This document shows positions 1 through 13,100 of a stretch of DNA of 64,000 nucleotides, piece after piece. The notes beneath the pieces were generated by a model. The model was not told where the DNA came from. It searched no databases and worked only from the letters and a program-made list of their open reading frames with translations. The number at the start of each line of letters is the position of its first letter. Positions within the stretch are counted from its first letter, which is position 1. This DNA comes from Pomphorhynchus laevis (lineage: Eukaryota; Acanthocephala; Palaeacanthocephala; Echinorhynchida; Pomphorhynchidae): positions 1 through 64,000 of the forward strand of contig WNNJ02002494.1 in assembly GCA_012934845.2 (NCBI GenBank), given 5' to 3'. Position numbers and translations under genes: made by a program.

Positions 1-217
1 TATAAAATCAGCCTTTGTATTCGCTCTTTCTATAAAGAAACATATGTGATTAAAATATCCATTCGTCACAAAATCTCCGGCGGATAAGACATGTTTTATA
101 GATTCCGTAAGCTCACTACTGTTAGAATTAATATATATTTGTCTTACTCGAGACTTCAAACACGAACAAGTTCTTCTATATGATATAGTTGGGGAGAATA
201 CGGTGGTAAAAACTTCA
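1..217 (-). mobile_element. mariner/IS630-type transposase, C-terminal fragment
   Basis: On the minus strand the sequence reads MKFLPPYSPQLYHIEE and then, with a frame change, about 50 residues ending in YFNHICFFIERA. The PPYSP-x-x-x-x-IEE block is the third acidic position of the DDE/D domain of Tc1/mariner/IS630-like transposases. The later GYF-x-H motif also fits the family C-terminus. The piece runs off the left edge of the window. It lies back to back with the fragment at 250-411, so the element has been rearranged. Confidence 0.6.
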
Positions 218-1035
218 TAAATACGGTGGTAAAAACTGTAACAAGTTAACCATAAATGATATTTCTGATTTCATATGCACGGAGTTGCCGTCTTTGTTGC
301 CCAGCGAAATAAAGTGCATTGTCATAGACAATACGTCGATTCATAAGAATAGGCAGGTTCAAGAAGCATTTGCAGATAAAAACTATATTATGAAGTTTTT
401 ACCACCTGTTATCTTCTAATTGTAAATATTAATTCAAGCTAAATAACATTGTAGGAACGAAGACGAAGTGAAATCCAAATTTGGATTAGTAAAATCCAAA
501 AATGAGATCAATTATTAGATAGTTTATGCTTTACTCTAACGAAAACGACATATTAATTTAATATAAACTTGCAACATTTCAATCGTTCATTCTAATAATC
601 ATCATAATGAATAAAACTGACAATATCGCTACTGAAGTTAATCCTAAGTTTAATCTGAATATTTTAATTAAATTTAAGACAACTATTTAAAGTTGTTAAT
701 TTCAATTTAATTTGGATTGTTAATGGCTGATTTTGCATGGACTGCTAGATTGCAATCTTTGCGATAATTGCATATTTAGCAGTCGATATCATATTTAGAC
801 AACAATGTCCCCGTTAAAATTATACAATCATTATAATTAAACTTTTTAATGGTTAAATCATTTGTAAAAATCTTCAGAAAATTACCTAGTAATTTTATGA
901 GTTAATTTTTTAAATTACTTTACCTAAGTAATTTTCTGAAGATGTAAAAATAACATTTAAAATTACTCAAGCGTTATTTTAAATGTTTTATTTACCAGAT
1001 GGTTTAAAAATTTACCTTTAAATCAAGATGCGCAA
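190..1035 (+). repeat. arm A of long inverted duplication
   Basis: This stretch is repeated in reverse complement at about 7000-7845 with high identity throughout (transposase fragment, A+T-rich middle, internal small palindromes around ATCTTCAGAAAATTAC). It lies directly downstream of exon 51 in gene orientation, and its right end includes the last bases of that exon. Confidence 0.85.
250..411 (+). mobile_element. mariner/IS630-type transposase, middle fragment
   Basis: The plus strand reads INDISDFICTELPSLLPSE, IKCIVIDNTSIHKNRQ and NYIMKFLPP before stopping. VIDN-x-x-x-H is the second catalytic aspartate block of DDE/D transposases, and KFLPP is the start of the third. The continuation (YSP, IEE) is found on the opposite strand at 1-217. 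A copy of this piece lies reversed near 7640-7810. Confidence 0.65.
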
Positions 1036-1154
1036 TGTTATTATCATGGAGTGTCTTGACAGCCTGACAAACTTGTCGCACTAAGTTAATAACTTCCGGT
1101 TCTGTAATTTTCTGGCTGTTATTTAGCTTATCAACCAGAGTATCACCGGTAAGA
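1016..1154 (-). CDS. unc-22: exon 51: kinase hinge to catalytic loop
   Basis: Encodes the hinge and start of the C-lobe: LTGDTLVDKLNNSQKI, EPEVINLVRQVCQAVKTLHD and NNIAHLDLK. HLDLK is the catalytic loop with its aspartate, in the form used by twitchin, titin and myosin light chain kinases. It joins exon 50 through a split leucine codon to give VYELLTGDTL, matching the twitchin hinge. The exon ends in phase 0 at GTAAAT. The asparagine, DFG-equivalent and rest of the kinase must be in exons beyond position 1. Confidence 0.9.
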
Positions 1155-4100
1155 CTATAAAAAATAGAAATTATAAAAATACATATCAAAATAATGTTGA
1201 GTATTTCAAATTAAGTCTATTTTAATTTAAATTAAAGTAAACAAAAAATATAAATTAATAATGAGACTAGATTCAAATTTTTGAATTTAAAATCCATTAA
1301 AACAATGAATTTAAGCAAAAAAAATTTACGTGATTTTATAAAGAAATTTAATTTACTTTTTATAAAGAAATTCAAATGTTTGTAACTAAATGTCATTTAA
1401 TTATTATTTAATAATGAGCAATAATATTTTTATTATTATGCCTTGTAGATAGTTTTCTGTTATCCAGCATGTTGAGGGCAGACAACCTAATCAAAAACAA
1501 AAGTCGTATATTAAAAACAGATCATGAGGATGTTTTGTACAACATTTTTATTAAATATTTTTCAGTACACACAAAACTTTACAAAAGAAAGAAAGATGAT
1601 TTCAGAAAAAGTTGTATCAATATAACGTTTTTTATAAATTGTTAAATTTATATAAATATAGAGAACCGAAGAATTGTTGCTTATCTTAAGATTGGTGGAA
1701 ACATTATCTATTCTTTTTATTATTGGCAATTGGAATGGGAGTGTTCCTTAAAAATACATTTATATTATCATATCATAATATTATATTAATAATATTAATA
1801 TTGATATATTGATATATAATATTATACAAATATGTATATATCCCTATCACCATATTATCTAAGTTCAAAAGCAATTATTGACCTTAATATCATAATTTAG
1901 CAAAAGAATATTTTAGGTAATACACCTAAAGACAGCCTTGGTCTATCTGAAAGAGAACTCTAGTCTGTCGCCCAGGATCGCGATGTATAGAGTAGTTTGG
2001 TTCGTGCATTGCCTCCACGACCCGACACCCGGACCAGTGGTTGACAGGAAAATCTTATATTATTATTTGTTTTTTTTTCTTGTCAAAAATTGTTGTTAGT
2101 TGTATTTTAGGTTAAAAGCTCTTTTAAATTCTTATGATTTCAAAATTCGGTGATAATTTTAAGACGTTAGAAAACAAAAACAAAGAATATAAGACTTACA
2201 GTTCATAAACCAAGGCGGATTCGTCAATTGTTTGATATGCTTCTCGTAAATTGACAATGTTAGAATCTACAAGATTCCCCATCATATCAATTTCTTTTTC
2301 GATAGCCGACATGTCACCATCTTCCGATGTATCGATAAACTTTACAGCGTAATTTCGGCCGGTACTTTTATCAACAGCCCGATGTACAACAGCGAATGAA
2401 CTTCTACCTATTTCCTCGTATACATCATATTTGTCATAGATACTACCAGCGTTTACAACGGGAGCGTGCGGATTAACGTTTGTTTTCCAAATATCATGAA
2501 ATACGCGATCATAATCCTCAGGAGCTTGACCTTCAATACCTCTAATTGGCTTGCCTTCATTGTCCGTACCATAGGGCGCTTTTTTATATTTAGAATCCAC
2601 TTTATGTTCCGTGCAAACGTTTTCAAGTAAAACAGATGGTTCGGATTGGCCGTTTTGATTAATTGCACTGACACGGAAATGATATAAATTATTCGGAGTA
2701 AGGTTGGGTACAACATATCGTGTAGACCGACATGCTGCAACTTTTTCCCATTTCCCCTCGTTGCTTCCATCCATCATTTCCAGACAATAATCGGTAATTC
2801 GACTTCCGCCGTCACTTTGTGGTGGCTGCCAGCTAAGAGTTGCGCAGTCGTCATAAACTGTATCTGCTTTAAGGTTCATAGGTATACTCGGCTTTCCGCT
2901 TACGACATAGCTTACAAAAGCATCAGCTGTGCCTAATGGGTTTTCCAACCTGAGCTCAACTTTACCCGAATCTCCTAAAATTTCAGGATTTCTGATGTGT
3001 AATGTAGCTCCTGTCGATGTTAACGTGCTTGTCACATCGTCATTATCTATAGTATTCAATGGTTGTCCGTTGATATACCACGTATCAGCTGGCATTGGAT
3101 TTGCAGTATATGGAATTTTTATCGTAATATCTTTATCTTTTGAGGTTAGTTCTTGTACATCTTGGTATCGTGCTGGCAATTTAATTCTAGGCTTAGAGTT
3201 AACGATTAAGTTTGCACGACAACTTCGTGATCCTGCTGGATTTTTAATCTTAAATGTAAACGTTTCGTCATTATCTTCAGGCTTCACATTATTTAACAAA
3301 AGCGAGCAAACATCACCAATTTTGCTTATGGTATAGTCGGAACCACTATGTAGTTCTGTAGTTCCTTTATACCAGGTTATATCCGCATTTGCGGCATTAG
3401 CGACTTCTACCTGGAATTTATTACTTGTATTTTCATTAACGGTCATATCACTGAATTTGCTAACAATCACAGGAGCCTTTAACGCATAAGGATCACTTAT
3501 AAGCACAGGATCGGTTGGTGGAGAAGGATTACCACATCCTGCTTCATTTTCAGCAATAACACGAAATTCATATTCTCTTCCTTCCAGTAGATGTGGAACT
3601 TCAACAGAATTTCGTGTAAGTAAACCTCCGGTGCTTACAGGATACCATTCATCAGAATCCTTTAGCCGTTTCTCAATATGATAGTTTATTGGACTTACCT
3701 CAGAATCGCTAATTGCCTTAACCCAAGATAGACGAACAGAGTCACTCCCAACAGCAGTAACTTCAGGGGCAGACATGCACTTTGGTGGACCGAATGGCAA
3801 TGCAGCTACAATCGTGTTGCTTGAGTACAGTGGAGTACCTTCACCAATATTATTTACAGCTTTAACCCTAAATTCGTATTCATGATCTGGCAGCAAATTA
3901 TCTACAGTCAATGATGTATCTTTGCAGTTAATATCAATTGGTACCCACTGATCGGAGTCCTTAGCTACATCATGTTTCTCAACAATATAATTAATGATCC
4001 GACTGTTACCATCTTCATGCGGTGGCTTCCATGAAAGCTTGCACGATGTTTTATTGACATCAAATGGTTCAAGAGGTCCTTCTGGTTTGCCTGGAGGCCC

Positions 4101-7100
4101 TTTAACATCAACACTGAAATGCGTGTTGGCGACACCGGCATCGTTTTTCATATATATAACATATTCTCCTGAATCATCAAGTTTAGCTTCCTTGAGTGAT
4201 ATACTAACTAACCCATCCTCGTCTTTAACATTAAATAAGTCATTTACGTCTAGAAGATTACTATCATCTAGTTTTTTAACATCGAATTGTAAGCCACGTG
4301 TTGCTTCGACAGGAATTTGTAGCTTTACAGGCTCCCCTACAATTGCTGATAAATTGCGATCAAATTTCGAAATCTTAGGAGGCACCCTGACATTAAGCTT
4401 TGATGTTGTTGTTTCAGAGCCTATCGGATTTGTAATCTCACACGTAAATTCCGTACCGTCATCAACGTCCCAGATATCTTGAAGAATTAGAGTAGAATGT
4501 TGATCTTTAGTTTGAATTGCATATTTAATTCCAGGTATAATTTGAAGTCCATTTTTAAGCCACTTTACGTCTGGTTGAGGCAAACCAGTGAAATCTACTT
4601 CAAGTCGGATATACGAACCCGGATTAACATTTACACTTTCTTCTAATTGTCTTATAAAAGTTGGTGGTTTTCCATTAGGATAGCTTGTAACCTTAAACTT
4701 CCCGCTTGTATCACTCCACTCACTATCCCCGGCGCTATTTGAAGCACACACACGGAATTCAACATTAGAATTAGTTGGTAATCCAAAAACTGTTAAAAAA
4801 TTATCACTTCCAGGGCTCACTGTAACCGCCTCCCATGTGTCATTTCCTTCAATCTTTTTCTGGACTTTGTATGTTAAAGGAATATCGTCTAATAAATTCG
4901 ATGGCGTATCCCATACAATTTGAGCAAATGTATCTCCAACACTTAAGGCTTCAGGTGGAGACGGTTTATCTGGAGGCTCTATAAAAATAAGATATACAAT
5001 CTAAATACGTTCTTATTACTTAAGAGACTTTATTCAAGATAAAAATCATTATAATTTTTAATAAATATAATTTAATTGATTATATTTTCTCAAAATAAAA
5101 AAAGAAAATATCACATTCGATCAATTTTAATTAAGTTCAATTGATAAGGAAGAAACGATGCTAGCAACAGTAACAATTCAATTGCATCAATATTTTACCA
5201 ATATTTTACCAATTTACCAAGTAGCGAATTTAGAAATTAACAGATGTTAATAAAACTGTTTTTTTTGTTATATGAAATTTACAAAAGGTTATATTTTCCT
5301 TAATTCAATTAATGTTATCATCAGACCATATTGAAAACAGTGTCTATATCACGTAAAACATAAAATCTCAAATGTATTTGCGAATATCTAGTAAAACAGC
5401 TTCAAATATTTGCGTGTAAATAGAAAAATACCATAATAATCTTAGGTATATTTTTAAACCAAAGATTTATGTACGTGATGAGTCTTTGTAAGTTGTAATC
5501 AATAATTTAAATTATTCCTGCTTAAATTCGAAAACGAGTCGCTACATTAAAAATAAGAAACATGTTGATATGTTTAGATCAAAATACATACACCAGGAAG
5601 GTATATATTTACATACACAAGCTTGTGATTGATTTGTAATTTTTCAGAAATGATATTTCAATTAATCGCAATATAATTATTAGAAATGATATTTCAATTA
5701 ATCGCAAAAAAAATTAAAATTAACAACAATCGATTAAAAAATCTAAATTTGAATGCAAGCTAGACAGATTTACATATCCGTGAAATTTGTTTTCATGGAA
5801 AATAAAAAAAACATTTCAAAGAAATAAAAATACATGCGATAAAAATATTTAGTTTTAAAAGTCTGTCATAAGAATACACTTTTACAATTTAAATAAAAGT
5901 AAAACATTCCACCAATAAATAATAAATATAGAAAATATTTATAACTCTATAAATTAAAAGTCAAATATTGCATTTATACTATGATTTATGGAGTTCATCG
6001 AAATATTATCCTTTATATTTGATCTTTTATTGCAGTAGTTTCAAGTATTTTCACACTAAAATTTAGTGATTCTGATAGGCAAGCATCTATTCAAATATTT
6101 TAGATTACTTTCTTAGTTTTAAAAAACTAGTTTTAAATAACTTAGTTTTATATAATAACATAAAAGCGGATTAAACAAAAAATAAGCTTTTAATATCAAT
6201 ACTGCGGTGGATAAGATAGTAACTGAAATATGCAAAAACTTACTTAATACGTCTTTTGTCTTTAATGGTTTGTCAAGATTTTCGTAATCGCTTTTGCCCA
6301 TTGAATTTACAGCACACACTCTAAAATCGTAGGACTTCGATGGAAGCAGATGTTCAACTATAAACAAAAAAGATAAGACTTTATTAATTTTAAAAGTACA
6401 AACCGCTAAATGACGTATCTCTAGTTGGCGTGATAGTCAATTCATCCCATTCACTTGATCCAGCTGGTTTACACTCTACAATATACCCCGTAATTTTTGC
6501 ACCGTTATCTTTAAGAGGTTCGTCCCATGTTAAAGTTACTCGGTCGAATTTGTTCTCATCAACACGAAGAGACCTTGGTGCTGACGGTGTAGCTAAAAAT
6601 ATTAATAAATATTTGTAGTGAATTCAGAAGTAATATTTTGCAATTTATTCAATATCAAATACGCTAGGAAAAAATTGATTTTTGTCTGTAACCCCTAATA
6701 AATACTTTATTTATTTCAAGTTAAAGTAATAATATATTATATATTATTAAACGACTCGGAGTGAAACATTCGACTGATGGAGCTGATTATATATAAGTTT
6801 ATCAAAAAAGTGTGAGATCTAAAGTAAATACAACTCTGAAGAAGGCTTTTACGCCGAAAGCTTAGCCCTTGTATTGTGCTATAAAAGAAATATCGCTGCT
6901 GTTACTCGATTCTTGATTTGATTTGTTTAACGATTTATTTGAAAGCAGCCTCAATGGGCTCTCGAGTTCGATTTGATAATAATATTCAATATATATATAT
7001 TGCGCATCTAAGGTAATTTTTTAAACCATCTGGTAAATAAAACATTTAAAATAACGTTTGAGTAATTTTAAATGTTATTTTTACATCTTCAGAAAATTAC

Positions 7101-10100
7101 TTAGGTAAAGTAATTTAAAAAATTAACTCATAAAATTACTAGGTAATTTTCTGAAGATTTTTACAAATGATTTAACCATTAAAAAAGTTTAATTATAATG
7201 ATTGTATAATTTTAACGGGGACATTGTTGTCTAAATATGATATCGACTGCTAAATATGCAATTATCGCAAAGATTGCAATCTAGCAGTCCATGCAAAATC
7301 AGCCATTAACAATCCATATTATATTGAAATTAACAACTTTAAATAGTTATAGGTATCTTAAATTATAATTAAAATATTCAGATTAAACTTAGAATTAACT
7401 TCAGTAGCGATATTGTCAGTTTTATTTATTATGATGATTATTATAATGAACGATTGAAATGTTGCAAGTTTATATTAAATTAATATGTCGTTTTCGTTAG
7501 AGTAAAGCATAAACTATCTAATAATTGATCTCATTTTTGGATTTTACTAATCCAAATTTGGATTTCACTTCGTCTTCGTTCCTACAATGTTATTTAGCTT
7601 GAATTAATATTTACAATTAGAAGATAACAGGTGGTAAAAACTTCATAATATAGTTTTTATCGGCAAATGCTTCTTGAACCTGCATATTCTTATGAATCGA
7701 CGTATTGTCTATGACAATGCACTTTATTTCGCTGGGCAGCAAAGCCGGCAACCCCGTGCATATGAAATCAGAAATATCATTTATGGTTAACTTGTTACAG
7801 TTTTTACCACTGTATTTATGAAGTTTTTACCACCGTAAAAACTTCATAAAATTTAAATATAAAATAAAATAATATATTAAATATAAATATATTAATAGTA
7901 AAGTGGATTTATTCGAATTTAATGAGTTAAAAGCTTAATCAGTTGGGAAACACAACCTCGACAACACAAAAAGCATTTAGTATGCGAATGCATCTAGTGA
8001 ATTGGATAATAACGTAAAAAGAACACATGCTTCCTTGATTAGGTTGAATTTAGAATTGTTACCAGCCCCAATTGAAATCAATGGAAATTGTGCTATTTTT
8101 CATAAAATCCATGAAAAAGCAGTAAAGAGTTTTATTAATTTTATTATAAAATATATTAATAATATTATAATAATATTTATATAATATAAAATAAATTACA
8201 ATATTTTAAAATTATTCATATTTAAATCTTAACATATTATAGCCCTTTTCATTTTTATAGTCCACGTGTTGCATTTTTAAAGGCAGTTCGTTGCATTTTT
8301 AGTCAACTCGTTGCAGTTTTTTATGATTATTTGCACAAACTATTGAACTTTTGTGAGTTTATATTTAATCAATAAATATATCGTTTTCTTCACTTAAAAT
8401 CATAAGTTGACTCTTTCTCTAAAAAAATGCATCGAGGAAGAGCCAACTATTCTCTCCGAATGTAATTTTAAAAATTAATTAAAATAAATGATATTTTAAA
8501 TTTGCCAAATTTATAAAAATTGGTTTCTTACAGGCAGGGTATTGAGCCTTTACTGGCTTATCAATTTCAAGCGGTTCGGAAATGCCTGCTTCATTTTCAG
8601 CAGATACTCTGAAGGAATATATATTATTTTCATCCAAGTCAAAGACTTCGTATTGTGGATTTCGACAAAACTTGCTCACGACTTCCCATATGCCAGTTCG
8701 AGGATCACATTTTTCTATTATGTAATTAGTTATTGGTGCACCATTTTCAGTCTAAATACATTGATTATATATAGAGTTTGTTGTGAATTAGCAAACACAC
8801 CTTTGGTGGTGACCAGGTAAGCGTACATCCGTATGCGGAACAATCCGTTGCGATTAGCGGGCCTTCAGGCTTACTGGGTTTTCCTTGTTTAAAGAAAAGA
8901 AAACATTAATTGATTTATAAATTAAGAAATGGCAAATTTGAGAAATTATACGTCTCTATTATATGAGAACTCTGATATAGCGGTGTATAATAATGTGAGT
9001 CATGATATGTTCAAAAAATTTCAATTTTAAAACACTCGCATGCATTTTCTAAAATGCTTACCAATTACGACAACATTGACACCATGTTCACATTGGCCTG
9101 CGTTATTCTTCAGTAAGCAAGTGTACGGTCCGGCGTCGGACAGTTCAGCTGATGGAATACTTAAAATTGCTCGATTAGTTTCTGTTCTGAAAATATGTCT
9201 ATCATCTTCCGGGATATTATAGCCGTTCTATTGCATATAAAAAGCAAAATTACGAAGAGTATTCGAAATAATAAATAACTTTTACTTAATATATTGACTT
9301 TGAGGCGTTACGTTAAATTTAGTTACTCTAGATGAAATTGTATTACAATATTTCTATTGTATAACTTACTTTAAAAATTTTATTTAAACTTAATGTAACA
9401 CTTGCTATTTAGATTTTAATCATCTAATGTAAAAAAGGATACTGCGCATGGAGCAAGTTCACTAAAAGCAAGTTATTAAACATTGAGATCATAAACATAT
9501 GAGTGATATGCGCACTGGCGGAATTCATAGATACGTACATTTGTTACGATGCTGATGTGCAAACGTATAAAACCTATTGAAAATATGTTTATCGTATACT
9601 TTGTATTAAACATTTAAAACATTTAAAGTCAGTGGGTGGTGATAATAAAATGCTTTCATTGAGACAGTTGATTTTACATGCAAAGAATTATATGTTGATC
9701 AGCACGCACTAAAATAAATATTCGAAACTGGCTTATCGTCTATAAGCTTTAGAAACTGCCAAGCCAAAACTGTTAGATAAAACTCGTTTCATCGGAATGA
9801 AAAAGTATGAGTTATCCCAACAAGCAAGAGTCCCGTTTTTAAAGGATTGCGTTTGTTTTCGAAAAATCAAGAAAACGTATTTCAATTTAGTATTTAGCTT
9901 ACGCCAACTAGAATCACTAATATCATCCTTTGAGCTTTTGAATGCATCAATGACCAAATAAATACAAGTTTTCAAATATCTGATGCAATAAATACTTAAA
10001 AAATAATCATTTCATGTGATCCCTTGTATTTGTACTAGAAAAATGTTTCTAAATTTTCTACAAAAATTTAGAAACAAGATAAACCGTCAAATGTACAAAC

Positions 10101-13100
10101 TGAACAAGAATTATCAACGTGATCTCACCCGTATCTAGCCAATTAAAGTTGATTAATAACGATAATAATTAAGATTATTGCAAATTTAAATTAATGATAT
10201 TTTGCATATTTTGTTAATTCTGAGATTATTTATTATAATAAATTTTTAATCAATAATATTATTATTTATTTAAATTTTCCGCATTTATAATTTGTTTTGC
10301 TTTAACAAAACAAATTACAGTCAAAGTGGTTATTTAGTAATACGTAGTCTTCGATACACACTGATATCATCTCTAACGCATTGTATTTATTTATCGAATT
10401 AATACAATATACCGAAGATGATACCAGTGCGTATCGAAAATTAAAAATTAAAAATTAATTTCAGTGCTTTATGAAAAATTAATTTAAATATAAATTAATA
10501 AAATATAATTATAAATAATTATGATCGATTGCTAAATTTGCTCAAGCTTTTCAAAAGCCAATATTTTACAACGAAAATCAATGTTATCAATTGTTGAATG
10601 TTTGATTTATTCAGTATGTCAAAAAGCTTAAATAAATATGCTGCAATACTAAATGCAATAATGGATGAACGTTTATCTATGATACTTCAAACTAGATCAA
10701 GCGGCGAATATCTAGACCAAGTTGCGAATATCCAGATCAAGCGGCGAATATCCAGATCATGCGGATAACATGTAGATCAAGTTGCGAATATCCAGATCAA
10801 GCGGCGAATATCCAGATCATGCGGATAACATGTAGATCAAGTTGCGAATATCCATATCAAGCTGATAATATCTAGATCAAGTTTCGAATATCCAGATCAA
10901 GCGGCGAATATCTAGATCAAGCGGCGAATATCTAGACCAAGTTGCGAATATACAAATCAAGCGGCGAATATCCAGATCATGCGGATAACATGTAGATCAA
11001 GTTGCGAATATCCATATCAAGCTGATAATATCTAGATCAAGTTTCGAATATCCAGATCAAGCAGCGAATATCTAGATCAAGAGTCCAAAATCTAGACCAA
11101 GGTTAAATATCAAGATCAAGAGTCCAAAACATATCCAGATTAAGTAGTTTGAAGAGGCATGATTTGAAAACGCGAATATCCAGATCAAGCGGATAATATA
11201 TTGGTGTTGGTAGAACACATTTTAAAGTTTTCACTTTAAGTTAGACTGTAATTTATAACGTACAATTTTTGCGATTGATTTTAAACCCTTTTAATTTTTC
11301 ATAATCTGAAAGTTAATAATTGAAATAAAAATGTAATCGATTAAATGTAATCGATTATTGCTAATCGATTAAATGCTAAAAATGTTTAAATGCCAAAAAA
11401 TTACCTTGCTAAAAATGCTCTCTGGTAGTGGTGATGCGACAAATGGAATATCGATTTCAATTGGTTCTCCTTCTTTCACCTTAATTGTTTTGGTACTCGT
11501 ATATGGAATATACGGCGTAACTAAAATAAAACTTTACTGATATTAATAATATAAGTTTATTACAATCTTGTGGACGTGCTTCAATTGGTTCATCAGTTTC
11601 AGCCCACGGACTCTGACCAGCATTATTAACAGCTGAAACCCTAAACTCATAGACATGACCATCTTCAAGATTCTTGGCAGTTGCAGTTCTTCCCGATTTA
11701 GGCGCAGTAAAGAGCCTAAACAAACCAATAAATTATCAGCTGACTTGATCTCAAAATGATCTCAATTAAAATTAATCAAATATATACTTTATCGTTACAA
11801 TATTACCTTATCTGAGTGTAGATGTCACATATGAAAGTATGTGACAGTCTCTTATTATAAATTTCAATTAAAAATAAACTTTCAAAATTCAAGTTTAGAT
11901 ATCGACAGAAATTGCTTTACGATGACTTTATGATTGATTTACTTAACATTATTTGTAACTAAAATCATATAAAAGGAAGAAATTGTAAGACTTCTTTAAG
12001 CTTACTTTAAGCACACAGCAAATATTAATACGAATTATATATTCAGAGAATCAAGATTTCAAGGCCGCACGCATCAAGTAATTACCGGCATTTGTGTTTT
12101 AAATTTGATATTATATAAATCAGATATTCAAAATTAGATTTTCTTACACAAATGTAAGAAATTATACTGTAAATATATCAAGATATATTTTTTAAGCACA
12201 CAGCAAGTATATCAAGATATATCAATGCCCACCTAGATTTCAAATACCAATGGAAATTAACGTGAAATTAACTAATTAATTATTTCGTGAAAGTAACATT
12301 TCTGCTTTTGATTTTCTTACACAAATGTAAAATAAAACTCAATGTTTTAAATTCGACATTTGATAAGTGCTTACTATTTATAAACAACACTTACGGCTTC
12401 CAAGAGGAATTAGGAGAATCTCTAATTTCAACAAGGTATCCATTAATCGGCGCTCCTCCATCAGATAATGGTTTATTCCACGCTATAGTAATAGAGTCTT
12501 CGGTATGATCAATACATCGTGGGGTGTCTGGTGAATCTGGAGCTTTATGAGGCGATTTTATTCGCACCGAATCATCAACTGTTAATGGTTCGCTACGCCC
12601 GTTTATATTTTCAGCTATAACTCTAAATTCGTAGTTGACGCCATTTTCTAGATTTTGAACATTTGCGAATGTTGACGGTGTCGACGGACAAGCTTTTAAC
12701 CACCTGTAAATTAATTAAATTGATAATAAACAGTGCAACAATTAAAGTATTCTACACTATAAGTTGAAAATATTTATATTTGATGTTCGATAGATATATA
12801 ATATCTTTAAATCCAAAGACATGTTTACGAAATTGTCGTATTTAGAAATCTTTTAAATATTTCGAACCTAATTACTTTTCTAGTACTTTAAGAGTGTAAT
12901 TATTAATTATCACAATTAATATCACCACATCTACGTTTGAATCAACGATTAAAATTATTAAATTTATTAAAATTATCAGAGGAGATCATTTATGAATTGT
13001 AAATTATTAAATAAGCGTCTTCAAATATTCATCTTAAATATTATTATAATTTACAACGAATTTAAAATTATTCCGCTAGTGATCCCCGCTATACTAAGAT

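Noticed and set aside
2453-4482. Open frames overlapping exon 50 in other frames (2453-2770, 2929-3336, 3994-4482)
   Set aside because: Shadows of the long coding exon.
9733-9975. 80-codon minus-strand frame with DISDSSWRKL
   Set aside because: Faint likeness to pogo/Tigger-type transposases, but the match is about ten residues with no catalytic motif.
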